The notes under the pieces: model-generated
Told to the model about the DNA's origin: nothing
What the model saw: only the letters and a program-made list of their open reading frames with translations
The model's database searches: none
Position numbers and translations under genes: made by a program
Shown here: positions 23,031-36,428 of the stretch, in pieces
Position numbering within the stretch: position 1 is the first letter of the stretch
How the letters are laid out: every line of letters starts with the position of its first letter
NCBI GenBank assembly: GCA_964036665.1
Contig: OZ038530.1
Coordinates: forward strand, 2,728,001-2,792,000
Direction: 5' to 3'
DNA: 64,000 nt
Source of the DNA: Gordius sp. MW1
Taxonomy: Eukaryota > Nematomorpha > Gordioida > Gordea > Gordiidae

Positions 23031-24737
23031 CTGAAGTCAATCGAGGATAATAGGATTCTCAAATTGGCTTACTTTTATATATTTTTTTACGCTCTTTCAC
23101 ATAGAATCGAAAAAAATAAATCTTTTTACCTCAAAATTTTTCACATATTTTTCTTTCAACCGTATTCATCCTATGAAAGTTGTCGTTTTCAGACGTGGTT
23201 TCCATGATAAAAAGTAAAAACTTATCAGAATCAGAGAACTATTACTTTGAAATCATGATCGCAAAGACCAGTTTTCAAAAATTAAGCAATCACGTTGCGA
23301 TACAACAAACTAATCGCAACAACAAAACCTTGTCTTTTGTCAAAATGATAGTTCTCGCATCTTAAAACTTCTTTTCGGAAATCAATCGAGGATAATAGGA
23401 TTCTCAAATTGGCTTACTTTTATATATTTTTTTACGCTCTTTCACATAGAATGGAAAAAAATAAATATTTTTACCTCAAAATTTTTCACATATTTTTCTT
23501 TCAACCGTATTCATCCGATGAAAGTTGTCGTTTTCAGACGTGGTTTCCATGATAAAAAGTAAAAACTTATCAGAATCAGAGAACTATTACTTTGAAATCA
23601 TGATCGCATAGAGCAGTTTTCAAAAGTTAAGCATTCACGTTGCGATACAACAAACTAATCGCAACAATAAAACGTTGTCTTTAAAATGATAGTTCTCGCA
23701 GCTTAAAACCGCTTCTCTGAAGTCAATCGAGGATAATAGGATTCTCAAATTGGCTTACTTTTATATATTTTTTTACGCTCTTTCACATAGAATGGAAAAA
23801 AATAAATATTTTTACCTCAAAAATTTTTCTTTCAACCGTATTCATCCTATGAAAGTTGTCGTTTTCAGACGTGGTTTCCATGATAAAAAGTAAAAACTTA
23901 TCAGAATCAGAGAACTATTACTTTGAAATCATGATCGCAAAGACCAGTTTTCAAAAATTAAGCAATCACGTTGCGATACAACAAACTAATCGCAACAACA
24001 AAACCTTGTCTTTTGTCAAAATGATAGTTCTCGCATCTTAAAACTTCTTTTCGGAAATCAATCGAGGATAATAGGATTCTCAAATTGGCTTACTTTTATA
24101 TATTTTTTTACGCTCTTTCACATAGAATGGAAAAAAATAAATATTTTTACCTCAAAATTTTTCACATATTTTTCTTTCAACCGTATTCATCCGATGAAAG
24201 TTGTCGTTTTCAGACGTGGTTTCCATGATAAAAAGTAAAAACTTATCAGAATCAGAGAACTATTACTTTGAAATCATGATCGCATAGACCAGTTTTCAAA
24301 AATTAAGCAATCACGTTGCGATACAACAAACTAATCGCAACAACAAAACCTTGTCTTTTGTCAAAATGATAGTTCTCGCATCTTAAAACTTCTTTTCGGA
24401 AATCAATCGAGGATAATAGGATTCTCAAATTGGCTTACTTTTATATATTTTTTTACGATCTTTCACATAGAATGGAAAAAAATAAATATTTTTACCTCAA
24501 AATTTTTCACATATTTTTCTTTCAACCGTATTCATCCGATGAAAGTTGTCGTTTTCAGACGTGGTTTCCATGATAAAAAGTAAAAACTTATCAGAATCAG
24601 AGAACTATTACTTTGAAATCATGATCGCATAGAGCAGTTTTCAAAAGTTAAGCATTCACGTTGCGATACAACAAACTAATCGCAACAATAAAACGTTGTC
24701 TTTAAAATGATAGTTCTCGCAGCTTAAAACCGCTTCT
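23031..24737 (+). repeat. HOR blocks: 2-mer A-C' and 3-mer D-X-C'
   Basis: Monomers start at 23031 (A), 23376 (C'), 23717 (D, 335 bp), 24052 (X) and 24397 (C'). The D copy lacks 10 bases between two ATTTTTC copies near 23821, the largest single deletion noted in this array. A-C' is the shortest opener-to-closer block seen. Confidence 0.9.
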
Positions 24738-26458
24738 CTGAAGTCAATCGAGGATAATAGGATTCTCAAATTGGCTTACTTTTATATATTTTTTTACGCT
24801 CTTTCACATAGAATGGAAAAAAATAAATATTTTTACCTCAAAATTTTTCACATATTTTTCTTTCAACCGTATTCATCCTATGAAAGTTGTCGTTTTCAGA
24901 CGTGGTTTCCATGATAAAAAGTAAAAACTTATCAGAATCAGAGAACTATTACTTTGAAATCATGATCGCAAAGACCAGTTTTCAAAAATTAAGCAATCAC
25001 GTTGCGATACAACAAACTAATCGCAACAACAAAACCTTGTCTTTTGTCAAAATGATAGTTCTCACATCTTAAAACTTCTTTTCGGAAATCAATCGAGGAT
25101 AATAGGATTCTCAAATTGGCTTACTTTTATATATTTTTTTACACTCTTTCACATAGAATGGAAAAAAATAAATATTTTTACCTCAAAATTTTTCACATAT
25201 TTTTCTTTCAACCGTATTCATCCGATGAAAGTTGTCGTTTTCAAACGTGGTTTCCATGATAAAAAGTAAAAACTTATCAGAATCAGAGAACTATTACTTT
25301 GAAATCATGATCGCAAAGACCAGTTTTCAAAAATTAAGCAATCACGTTGCGATACAACAAACTAATCGCAACAACAAAACCTTGACTTTTGTCAAAATGA
25401 TAGTTCTCGCATCTTAAAACTTCTTTTCGGAAATCAATCGAGGATAATAGGATTCTCAAATTGGCTTACTTTTATATATTTTTTTACACTCTTTCACATA
25501 GAATGGAAAAAAATAAATATTTTTACCTCAAAATTTTTCACATATTTTTCTTTCAACCGTATTCATCCGATGAAAGTTGTCGTTTTCGGACGTGGTTTCC
25601 ATGATAAAAAGTAAAAACTTATCAGAATCAGAGAACTATTACTTTGAAATCATGATCGCATAGACCAGTTTTTAAAAATTAAGCAATCACGTTGCGACAC
25701 AACAAACTAATCGCAACAACAAAATCTTGTCTTTTGTCAAAATGATAGTTCTCGCAGCTTAAAACTTATTTTCGGAAGTCAATCCAGGATAATAGGATTC
25801 TCAAATTGGCTTACTTTTATATATTTTTTTACGCTCTTTCACATAGAATGGAAAAAAATAAATATTTTTACCTCAAAATTTTTCACATATTTTTCTTTCA
25901 ACCGTATTCATCCGATGAAAGTTGTCGTTTTCAGACGTGGTTTCCATGATAAAAAGTAAAAACTTATCAGAATCAGAGAACTATTACTTTGAAATCATGA
26001 TCGCATAGACCAGTTTTTAAAAATTAAGCAATCACGTTGCGACACAACAAACTAATCGCAACAACAAAACCTTGTCTTTTGTCAAAATGATAGTTCTCGC
26101 AGCTTAAAACTTATTTTCGGAAGTCAATACAGGATAATAGGATTCTCAAATTGGCTTACTTTTATATATTTTTTTACGCTCTTTCACATAGAATCGAAAA
26201 AAATAAATCTTTTTACCTCAAAATTTTTCACATTTTTTTCTTTCAACCGTATCTATCCGATGAAAGTTGTCGTTTCCAGACGTGGTTTCCATGATAAAAA
26301 GTAAAAACTTATCAGAATCAGAGAACTATTACTTTGAAATCATGATCGCATAGAGCAGTTTTCAAAAGTTAAGCATTCACGTTGCGATACAACAAACTAA
26401 TCGCAACAATAAAACGTTGTCTTTAAAATGATAGTTCTCGCAGCTTAAAACCGCTTCT
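24738..26458 (+). repeat. HOR block: 5-mer D-(E/D)-E-F'-G, 1721 bp
   Basis: Monomers start at 24738, 25083, 25428, 25773 and 26118. The 25083 monomer starts as E (CGGAAATC, TTTACACTC) but has GCAAAG and CATCTTAAAAC as in D, so an E/D crossover added one monomer. Private changes such as CTCACATC, TTTTCGGACG and CTTGACTTTTG are frequent here. Confidence 0.9.
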
Positions 26459-28865
26459 CTGAAGTCAATCGAGGATAATAGGATTCTCAAATTGGCTTAC
26501 TTTTATATATTTTTTTACGCTCTTTCACATAGAATGGAAAAAAATAAATATTTTTACCTCAAAATTTTTCACATATTTTTCTTTCAACCGTATTCATCCT
26601 ATGAAAGTTGTCGTTTTCAGACGTGGTTTCCATGATAAAAAGTAAAAACTTATCAGAATCAGAGAACTATTACTTTGAAATCATGATCGCAAAGACCAGT
26701 TTTCAAAAATTAAGCAATCACGTTGCGATACAACAAACTAATCGCAACAACAAAACCTTGTCTTTTGTCAAAATGATAGTTCTCGCATCTTAAAACTTCT
26801 TTTCGGAAATCAATCGAGGATAATAGGATTCTCAAATTGGCTTACTTTTATATATTTTTTTACGCTCTTTCACATAGAATGGAAAAAAATAAATATTTTT
26901 ACCTCAAAATTTTTCACATATTTTTCTTTCAACCGTATTCATCCGATGAAAGTTGTCGTTTTCAGACGTGGTTTCCATGATAAAAAGTAAAAACTTATCA
27001 GAATCAGAGAACTATTACTTTGAAATCATGATCGCATAGACCAGTTTTCAAAAATTAAGCAATCACGTTGCGATACAACAAACTAATCGCAACAACAAAA
27101 CCTTGTCTTTTGTCAAAATGATAGTTCTCGCATCTTAAAACTTCTTTTCGGAAATCAATCGAGGATAATAGGATTCTCAAATTGGCTTACTTTTATATAT
27201 TTTTTTACGCTCTTTCACATAGAATGGAAAAAAATAAATATTTTTACCTCAAAATTTTTCACATATTTTTCTTTCAACCGTATTCATCCGATGAAAGTTG
27301 TCGTTTTCAGACGTGGTTTCCATGATAAAAAGTAAAAACTTATCAGAATCAGAGAACTATTACTTTGAAATCATGATCGCATAGAGCAGTTTTCAAAAGT
27401 TAAGCATTCACGTTGCGATACAACAAACTAATCGCAACAATAAAACGTTGTCTTTAAAATGATAGTTCTCGCAGCTTAAAACCGCTTCTCTGAAGTCAAT
27501 CGAGGATAATAGGATTCTCAAATTGGCTTACTTTTATATATTTTTTTACGCTCTTTCACATAGAATGGAAAAAAATAAATATTTTTACCTCAAAATTTTT
27601 CACATATTTTTCTTTCAACCGTATTCATCCTATGAAAGTTGTCGTTTTCAGACGTGGTTTCCATGATAAAAAGTAAAAACTTATCAGAATCAGAGAACTA
27701 TTACTTTGAAATCATGATCGCAAAGACCAGTTTTCAAAAATTAAGCAATCACGTTGCGATACAACAAACTAATCGCAACAACAAAACCTTGTCTTTTGTC
27801 AAAATGATAGTTCTCGCATCTTAAAACTTCTTTTCGGAAATCAATCGAGGATAATAGGATTCTCAAATTGGCTTACTTTTATATATTTTTTTACACTCTT
27901 TCACATAGAATGGAAAAAAATAAATATTTTTACCTCAAAATTTTTCACATATTTTTCTTTCAACCGTATTCATCCGATGAAAGTTGTCGTTTTCAGACGT
28001 GGTTTCCATGATAAAAAGTAAAAACTTATCAGAATCAGAGAACTATTACTTTGAAATCATGATCGCATAGACCAGTTTTTAAAAATTAAGCAATCACGTT
28101 GCGACACAACAAACTAATCGCAACAACAAAACCTTGTCTTTTGTCAAAATGATAGTTCTCGCAGCTTAAAACTTATTTTCGGAAGTCAATCCAGGATAAT
28201 AGGATTCTCAAATTGGCTTACTTTTATATATTTTTTTACGCTCTTTCACATAGAATGGAAAAAAATAAATATTTTTACCTCAAAATTTTTCACATATTTT
28301 TCTTTCAACCGTATTCATCCGATGAAAGTTGTCGTTTTCAGACGTGGTTTCCATGATAAAAAGTAAAAACTTATCAGAATCAGAGAACTATTACTTTGAA
28401 ATCATGATCGCATAGACCAGTTTTTAAAAATTAAGCAATCACGTTGCGACACAACAAACTAATCGCAACAACAAAACCTTGTCTTTTGTCAAAATGATAG
28501 TTCTCGCAGCTTAAAACTTATTTTCGGAAGTCAATCCAGGATAATAGGATTCTCAAATTGGCTTACTTTTATATATTTTTTTACGCTCTTTCACATAGAA
28601 TCGAAAAAAATAAATCTTTTTACCTCAAAATTTTTCACATTTTTTTCTTTCAACCGTATCTATCCGATGAAAGTTGTCGTTTCCAGACGTGGTTTCCATG
28701 ATAAAAAGTAAAAATTTATCAGAATCAGAGAACTATTACTTTGAAATCATGATCGCATAGAGCAGTTTTCAAAAGTTAAGCATTCACGTTGCGATACAAC
28801 AAACTAATCGCAACAATAAAACGTTGTTTTTAAAATGATAGTTCTCGCAGCTTAAAACCGCTTCT
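26459..28865 (+). repeat. HOR block: 7-mer D-X-C'-D-E-F'-G, 2407 bp
   Basis: Monomers start at 26459, 26804, 27149, 27490, 27835, 28180 and 28525. The total length equals the left-hand 7-mer, but D-X-C' replaces A-B-C, showing that the 3+4 architecture persists with different monomers. Confidence 0.9.
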
Positions 28866-30584
28866 CTGAAGTCAATCGAGGATAATAGGATTCTCAAATT
28901 GGCTTACTTTATATATTTTTTTACGCTCTTTCACATAGAATCGAAAAAAATAAATCTTTTTACCTCAAAATTTTTCACATATTTTTCTTTCAACCGTATT
29001 CATCCTATGAAAGTTGTCGTTTTCAGACGTGGTTTCCATGATAAAAAGTAAAAACTTATCAGAATCAGAGAACTATTACTTTGAAATCATGATCGCAAAG
29101 ACCAGTTTTCAAAAATTAAGCAATCACGTTGCGATACAACAAACTAATCGCAACAACAAAACCTTGTCTTTTGTCAAAATGATAGTTCTCGCATCTTAAA
29201 ACTTCTTTTCGGAAATCAATCGAGGATAATAGGATTCTTAAATTGGCTTACTTTTATATATTTTTTTACGCTCTTTCACATAGAATGGAAAAAAATAAAT
29301 ATTTTTACCTCAAAATTTTTCACATATTTTTCTTTCAACCGTATTCATCCGATGAAAGTTGTCGTTTTCAGACCTGGTTTCCATGATAAAAAGTAAAAAC
29401 TTATCAGAATCAGAGAACTATTACTTTGAAATCATGATCGCATAGACCAGTTTTCAAAAATTAAGCAATCACGTTGCGATACAACAAACTAATCGCAACA
29501 ACAAAACCTTGTCTTTTGTCAAAATGATAGTTCTCGCAGCTTAAAACTTCTTTTCGGAAATCAATCGAGGATAATAGGATTCTTAAATTGGCTTACTTTT
29601 ATATATTTTTTTACGCTCTTTCACATAGAATGGAAAAAAATAAATATTTTTACCTCAAAATTTTTCACATATTTTTCTTTCAACCGTATTCATCCGATGA
29701 TAGTTGTCGTTTTCAGACCTGGTTTCCATGATAAAAGTAGAAACTTATCAGAATCAGAGAACTATTACTTTGAAATCATGATCGCATAGACCAGTTTTCA
29801 AAAATTAAGCATTCACGTTGCGATACAACAAACTAATCGCAACAACAAAACCTTGTCTTTTGTCAAAATGATAGTCCTCGCATCTTAAAACTTCTTTTCG
29901 GAAATCAATCGAGGATAATAGGATTCTCAAATTGGCTTACTTTTATATATTTTTTTACGCTCTTTCACATAGAATGGAAAAAAATAAATATTTTTACCTC
30001 AAAATTTTTCACATATTTTTCTTTCAACCGTATTCATCCGATGAAAGTTGTCGTTTTCAGACGTGGTTTCCATGATAAAAAGTAAAAACTTATCAGAATC
30101 AGAGAACTATTACTTTGAAATCATGATCGCATAGACCAGTTTTCAAAAATTAAGCAATCACGTTGCGATACAACAAACTAATCGCAACAACAAAACCTTG
30201 TCTTTTGTCAAAATGATAGTTCTCGCATCGTAAAACTTCTTTTCGGAAATCAATCGAGGATAATAGGATTCTCAAATTGGCTTACTTTTATATATTTTTT
30301 TACGCTCTTTCACATAGAATGGAAAAAAATAAATATTTTTACCTCAAAATTTTTCACATATTTTTCTTTCAACCGTATTCATCCGATGAAAGTTGTCGTT
30401 TTCAGACGTGGTTTCCATGATAAAAAGTAAAAACTTATCAGAATCAGAGAACTATTACTTTGAAATCATGATCGCATAGAGCAGTTTTCAAAAGTTAAGC
30501 ATTCACGTTGCGATACAACAAACTAATCGCAACAATAAAACGTTGTCTTTAAAATGATAGTTCTCGCAGCTTAAAACCGCTTCT
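28866..30584 (+). repeat. HOR block: 5-mer A-B'-B''-X-C', 1719 bp
   Basis: Monomers start at 28866 (344 bp), 29210, 29555 (344 bp), 29899 and 30244. This is the first copy of the 5-mer plan in the window. The A copy lacks one T in ACTTTATATAT, and the X copy has the rare CATCGTAAAAC shared with the X at 35743. Confidence 0.9.
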
Positions 30585-32305
30585 CTGAAGTCAATCGAGG
30601 ATAATAGGATTCTCAAATTGGCTTACTTTTATATATTTTTTTACGCTCTTTCACATAGAATGGAAAAAAATAAATCTTTTTACCTCAAAATTTTTCACAT
30701 ATTTTTCTTTCAACCGTATTCATCCTATGAAAGTTGTCGTTTTCAGACGTGGTTTCCATGATAAAAAGTAAAAACTTATCAGAATCAGAGAACTATTACT
30801 TTGAAATCATGATCGCAAAGACCAGTTTTCAAAAATTAAGCAATCACGTTGCGATACAACAAACTAATCGCAACAACAAAACCTTGTCTTTTGTCAAAAT
30901 GATAGTTCTCGCATCTTAAAACTTCTTTTCGGAAATCAATCGAGGATAATAGGATTCTTAAATTGGCTTACTTTTATATATTTTTTTACGCTCTTTCACA
31001 TAGAATGGAAAAAAATAAATATTTTTACCTCAAAATTTTTCACATATTTTTCTTTCAACCGTATTCATCCGATGAAAGTTGTCGTTTTCAGACGTGGTTT
31101 CCATGATAAAAAGTAAAAACTTATCAGAATCAGAGAACTATTACTTTGAAATCATGATCGCATAGACCAGTTTTCAAAAATTAAGCAATCACGTTGCGAT
31201 ACAACAAACTAATCGCAACAACAAAACCTTGTCTTTTGTCAAAATGATAGTTCTCGCAGCTTAAAACTTCTTTTCGGAAATCAATCGAGGATAATAGGAT
31301 TCTTAAATTGGCTTACTTTTATATATTTTTTTACGCTCTTTCACATAGAATGGAAAAAAATAAATATTTTTACCTCAAAATTTTTCACATATTTTTCTTT
31401 CAACCGTATTCATCCGATGAAAGTTGTCGTTTTCAGACCTGGTTTCCATGATAAAAAGTAAAAACTTATCAGAATCAGAGAACTATTACTTTGAAATCAT
31501 GATCGCATAGACCAGTTTTCAAAAATTAAGCATTCACGTTGCGATACAACAAACTAATCGCAACAACAAAACCTTGTCTTTTGTCAAAATGATAGTCCTC
31601 GCATCTTAAAACTTCTTTTCGGAAATCAATCGAGGATAATAGGATTCTCAAATTGGCTTACTTTTATATATTTTTTTACGCTCTTTCACATAGAATGGAA
31701 AAAAATAAATATTTTTACATCAAAATTTTTCACATATTTTTCTTTCAACCGTATTCATCCGATGAAAGTTGTCGTTTTCAGACGTGGTTTCCATGATAAA
31801 AAGTAAAAACTTATCAGAATCAGAGAACTATTACTTTGAAATCATGATCGCATAGACCAGTTTTCAAAAATTAAGCAATCACGTTGCGATACAACAAACT
31901 AATCGCAACAACAAAACCTTGTCTTTTGTCAAAATGATAGTTCTCGCAGCTTAAAACTTATTTTCGGAAGTCAATCCAGGATAATAGGATTCTCAAATTG
32001 GCTTACTTTTATATATTTTTTTAAGCTCTTTTACATAGAATCGAAAAAAATAAATCTTTTTACCTCAAAAATTTTCACATTTTTTTCTTTCAACCGTATT
32101 CATCCGATGAAAGTTGTCGTTTCCAGACGTGGTTTCCATGATAAAAAGTAAAAATTTATCAGAATCAGAGAACTATTACTTTGAAATCATGATCGCATAG
32201 AGCAGTTTTCAAAAGTTAAGCATTCACGTTGCGATACAACAAACTAATCGCAACAATAAAACGTTGTCTTTAAAATGATAGTTCTCGCAGCTTAAAACCG
32301 CTTCT
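30585..32305 (+). repeat. HOR block: 5-mer D-B'-B''-X-G', 1721 bp
   Basis: Monomers start at 30585, 30930, 31275, 31620 and 31965. The opener has AATGG with AAATC, mixing D and A. The second monomer combines CTTAAATTGG with ACGTGG, the third has AAGCATTCAC and AGTCCTCGC but GATGAAAG, and the X copy has TTTACATC. Confidence 0.88.
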
Positions 32306-33332
32306 CTGAAGTCAATCGAGGATAATAGGATTCTCAAATAGGCTTACTTTTATATATTTTTTTACGCTCTTTCACATAGAATCGAAAAAAATAAATCTTT
32401 TTACCTCAAAATTTTTCACATATTTTTCTTTCAACCGTATTCATCCTATGAAAGTTGTCGTTTCAGACGTGGTTTCCATGATAAAAAGTAAAAACTTATC
32501 AGAATCAGAGAACTATTACTTTGAAATCATGATCGCAAAGACCAGTTTTCAAAAATTAAGCAATCACGTTGCGATACAACAAACTAATCGCAACAACAAA
32601 ACCTTGTCTTTTGTCAAAATGATAGTTCTCGCATCTTAAAACTTCTTTTCGGAATCAATCGAGGATAATAGGATTCTCAAATTGGCTTACTTTTATATAT
32701 TTTTTTACGCTCTTTCACATAGAATGGAAAAAAATAAATATTTTTACCTCAAAATTTTTCACATATTTTTCTTTCAACCGTATTCATCCGATGATAGTTG
32801 TCGTTTTCAGACCTGGTTTCCATGATAAAAGTAGAAACTTATCAGAATCAGAGAACTATTACTTTGAAATCATGATCGCATAGACCAGTTTTCAAAAATT
32901 AAGCATTCACGTTGCGATACAACAAACTAATCGCAACAACAAAACCTTGTCTTTTGTCAAAATGATAGTCCTCGCATCTTATAACTTCTTTTCGGAAATA
33001 ATCGAGGATAATAGGATTCTCAAATTGGCTTACTTTTATATATTTTTTTACGCTCTTTCACATAGAATGGAAAAAAATAAATATTTTTACCTCAAAATTT
33101 TTCACATATTTTTCTTTCAACCGTATTCATCCGATGAAAGTTGTCGTTTTCAGACGTGGTTTCCATGATAAAAAGTAAAAACTTATCAGAATCAGAGAAC
33201 TATTACTTTGAAATCATGATCGCATAGAGCAGTTTTCAAAAGTTAAGCATTCACGTTGCGATACAACAAACTAATCGCAACAATAAAACGTTGTCTTTAA
33301 AATGATAGTTCTCGCAGCTTAAAACCGCTTCT
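32306..33332 (+). repeat. HOR block: 3-mer A-B''-C' with single-base losses, 1027 bp
   Basis: Monomers start at 32306 (344 bp), 32650 (343 bp) and 32993 (340 bp). Each has lost one or two bases in short homopolymer or repeat contexts (GTCGTTTCAG, CGGAATC, CGGAAATAATC). Confidence 0.88.
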
Positions 33333-36300
33333 CTGAAGTCAATCGAGGATAATAGGATTCTCAAATTGGCTTACTTTTATATATTTTTTTACGCTCTTTC
33401 ACACAGAATGGAAAAAAATAAATATTTTTACCTCAAAATTTTTCACATATTTTTCTTTCAACCGTATTCATCCTATGAAAGTTGTCGTTTTCAGACGTGG
33501 TTTCCATGATAAAAAGTAAAAACTTATCAGAATCAGAGAACTATTACTTTGAAATCATGATCGCAAAGACCAGTTTTCAAAAATTAAGCAATCACGTTGC
33601 GATACAACAAACTAATCGCAACAACAAAACCTTGTCTTTTGTCAAAATGATAGTTCTCGCATCTTAAAACTTCTTTTCGGAAATCAATCGAGGATAATAG
33701 GATTCTCAAATTGGCTTACTTTTATATATTTTTTTACACTCTTTCACATAGAATGGAAAAAAATAAATATTTTTACCTCAAAATTTTTCACATATTTTTC
33801 TTTCAACCGTATTCATCCGATGAAAGTTGTCGTTTTCAGACGTGGTTTCCATGATAAAAAGTAAAAACATATCAGAATCAGAGAACTATTACTTTGAAAT
33901 CATGATCGCATAGACCAGTTTTTAAAAATTAAGCAATCACGTTGCGACACAACAAACTAATCGCAACAACAAAACCTTGTCTTTTGTCAAAATGATAGTT
34001 CTCGCAGCTTAAAACTTATTTTCGGAAGTCAATCCAGGATAATAGGATTCTCAAATTGGCTTACTTTTATATATTTTTTTACGCTCTTTCACATAGAATG
34101 GAAAAAAATAAATATTTTTACCTCAAAATTTTTCACATATTTTTCTTTCAACCGTATTCATCCGATGAAAGTTGTCGTTTTCAGACGTGGTTTCCATGAT
34201 AAAAAGTAAAAACTTATCAGAATCAGAGAACTATTACTTTGAAATCATGATCGCATAGACCAGTTTTTAAAAATTAAGCAATCACGTTGCGACACAACAA
34301 ACTAATCGCAACAACAAAACCTTGTCTTTTGTCAAAATGATAGTTCTCGCAGCTTAAAACTTATTTTCGGAAGTCAATCCAGGATAATAGGATTCTCAAA
34401 TTGGCTTACTTTTATATATTTTTTTACGCTCTTTCACATAGAATCGAAAAAAATAAATCTTTTTATCTCAAAATTTTTCACATTTTTTTCTTTCAACCGT
34501 ATCTATCCGATGAAAGTTGTCGTTTCCAGACGTGGTTTCCATGATAAAAAGTAAAAATTTATCAGAATCAGAGAACTATTACTTTGAAATCATGATCGCA
34601 TAGAGCAGTTTTCAAAAGTTAAGCATTCACGTTGCGATACAACAAACTAATCGCAACAATAAAACGTTGTTTTTAAAATGATAGTTCTCGCAGCTTAAAA
34701 CCGCTTCTCTGAAGTCAATCGAGGATAATAGGATTCTCAAATTGGCTTACTTTTATATATTTTTTTACGCTCTTTCACATAGAATCGAAAAAAACAAATC
34801 TTTTTACCTCAAAATTTTTCACATATTTTTCTTTCAACCGTATTCATCCTATGAAAGTTGTCGTTTTCAGACGTGGTTTCCATGATAAAAAGTAAAAACT
34901 TATCAGAATCAGAGAACTATTACTTTGAAATCATGATCGCAAAGACCAGTTTTCAAAAATTAAGCAATCACGTTGCGATACAACAAACTAATCGCAACAA
35001 CAAAACCTTGTCTTTTGTCAAAATGATAGTTCTCGCATCTTAAAACTTCTTTTCGGAAATCAATCGAGGATAATAGGATTCTTAAATTGGCTTACTTTTA
35101 TATATTTTTTTACGCTCTTTCACATAGAATGGAAAAAAATAAATATTTTTACCTCAAAATTTTTCACATATTTTTCTTTCAACCGTATTCATCCGATGAA
35201 AGTTGTCGTTTTCAGACCTGGTTTCCATGATAAAAAGTAAAAACTTATCAGAATCAGAGAACTATTACTTTGAAATCATGATCGCATAGACCAGTTTTCA
35301 AAAATTAAGCAATCACGTTGCGATACAACAAACTAATCGCAACAACAAAACCTTGTCTTTTGTCAAAATGATAGTTCTCGCAGCTTAAAACTTCTTTTCG
35401 GAAATCAATCGAGGATAATAGGATTCTTAAATTGGCTTACTTTTATATATTTTTTTACGCTCTTTCACATAGAATGGAAAAAAATAAATATTTTTACCTC
35501 AAAATTTTTCACATATTTTTCTTTCAACCGTATTCATCCGATGATAGTTGTCGTTTTCAGACCTGGTTTCCATGATAAAAGTAGAAACTTATCAGAATCA
35601 GAGAACTATTACTTTGAAATCATGATCGCATAGACCAGTTTTCAAAAATTAAGCATTCACGTTGCGATACAACAAACTAATCGCAACAACAAAACCTTGT
35701 CTTTTGTCAAAATGATAGTCCTCGCATCTTAAAACTTCTTTTCGGAAATCAATCGAGGATAATAGGATTCTCAAATTGGCTTACTTTTATATATTTTTTT
35801 ACGCTCTTTCACATAGAATGGAAAAAAATAAATATTTTTACCTCAAAATTTTTCACATATTTTTCTTTCAACCGTATTCATCCGATGAAAGTTGTCGTTT
35901 TCAGACGTGGTTTCCATGATAAAAAGTAAAAACTTATCAGAATCAGAGAACTATTACTTTGAAATCATGATCGCATAGACCAGTTTTCAAAAATTAAGCA
36001 ATCACGTTGCGATACAACAAACTAATCGCAACAACAAAACCTTGTCTTTTGTCAAAATGATAGTTCTCGCATCGTAAAACTTCTTTTCGGAAATCAATCG
36101 AGGATAATAGGATTCTCAAATTGGCTTACTTTTATATATTTTTTTACGCTCTTTCACATAGAATGGAAAAAAATAAATATTTTTACCTCAAAATTTTTCA
36201 CATATTTTTCTTTCAACCGTATTCATCCGATGAAAGTTGTCGTTTTCAGACGTGGTTTCCATGATAAAAAGTAAAAACTTATCAGAATCAGAGAACTATT

Positions 36301-36428
36301 ACTTTGAAATCATGATCGCATAGAGCAGTTTTCAAAAGTTAAGCATTCACGTTGCGATACAACAAACTAATCGCAACAATAAAACGTTGTCTTTAAAATG
36401 ATAGTTCTCGCAGCTTAAAACCGCTTCT
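33333..36428 (+). repeat. HOR blocks: 4-mer D-E-F'-G plus 5-mer A-B'-B''-X-C'
   Basis: Monomers start at 33333, 33678, 34023, 34368, 34709, 35054, 35399, 35743 and 36088. The same nine-monomer order lies 5843 bases earlier, from 27490 to 30584, and the rare CATCGTAAAAC recurs in both X copies. The region is a segmental duplicate. Confidence 0.9.
35399..35742 (+). repeat. Satellite monomer type B'' (344 bp, reference copy)
   Basis: This 344-bp monomer is marked by CTTAAATTGG, GATGATAG, ACCTGG, GATAAAAGTAG (one A fewer than elsewhere), AAGCATTCAC and AGTCCTCGC. The last change puts a mismatch in the right arm of the outer dyad. Similar copies start at 29555, 32650, 40216, 41936, 51204 and 56362. 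The copy at 48465 has a different back half. Confidence 0.9.
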
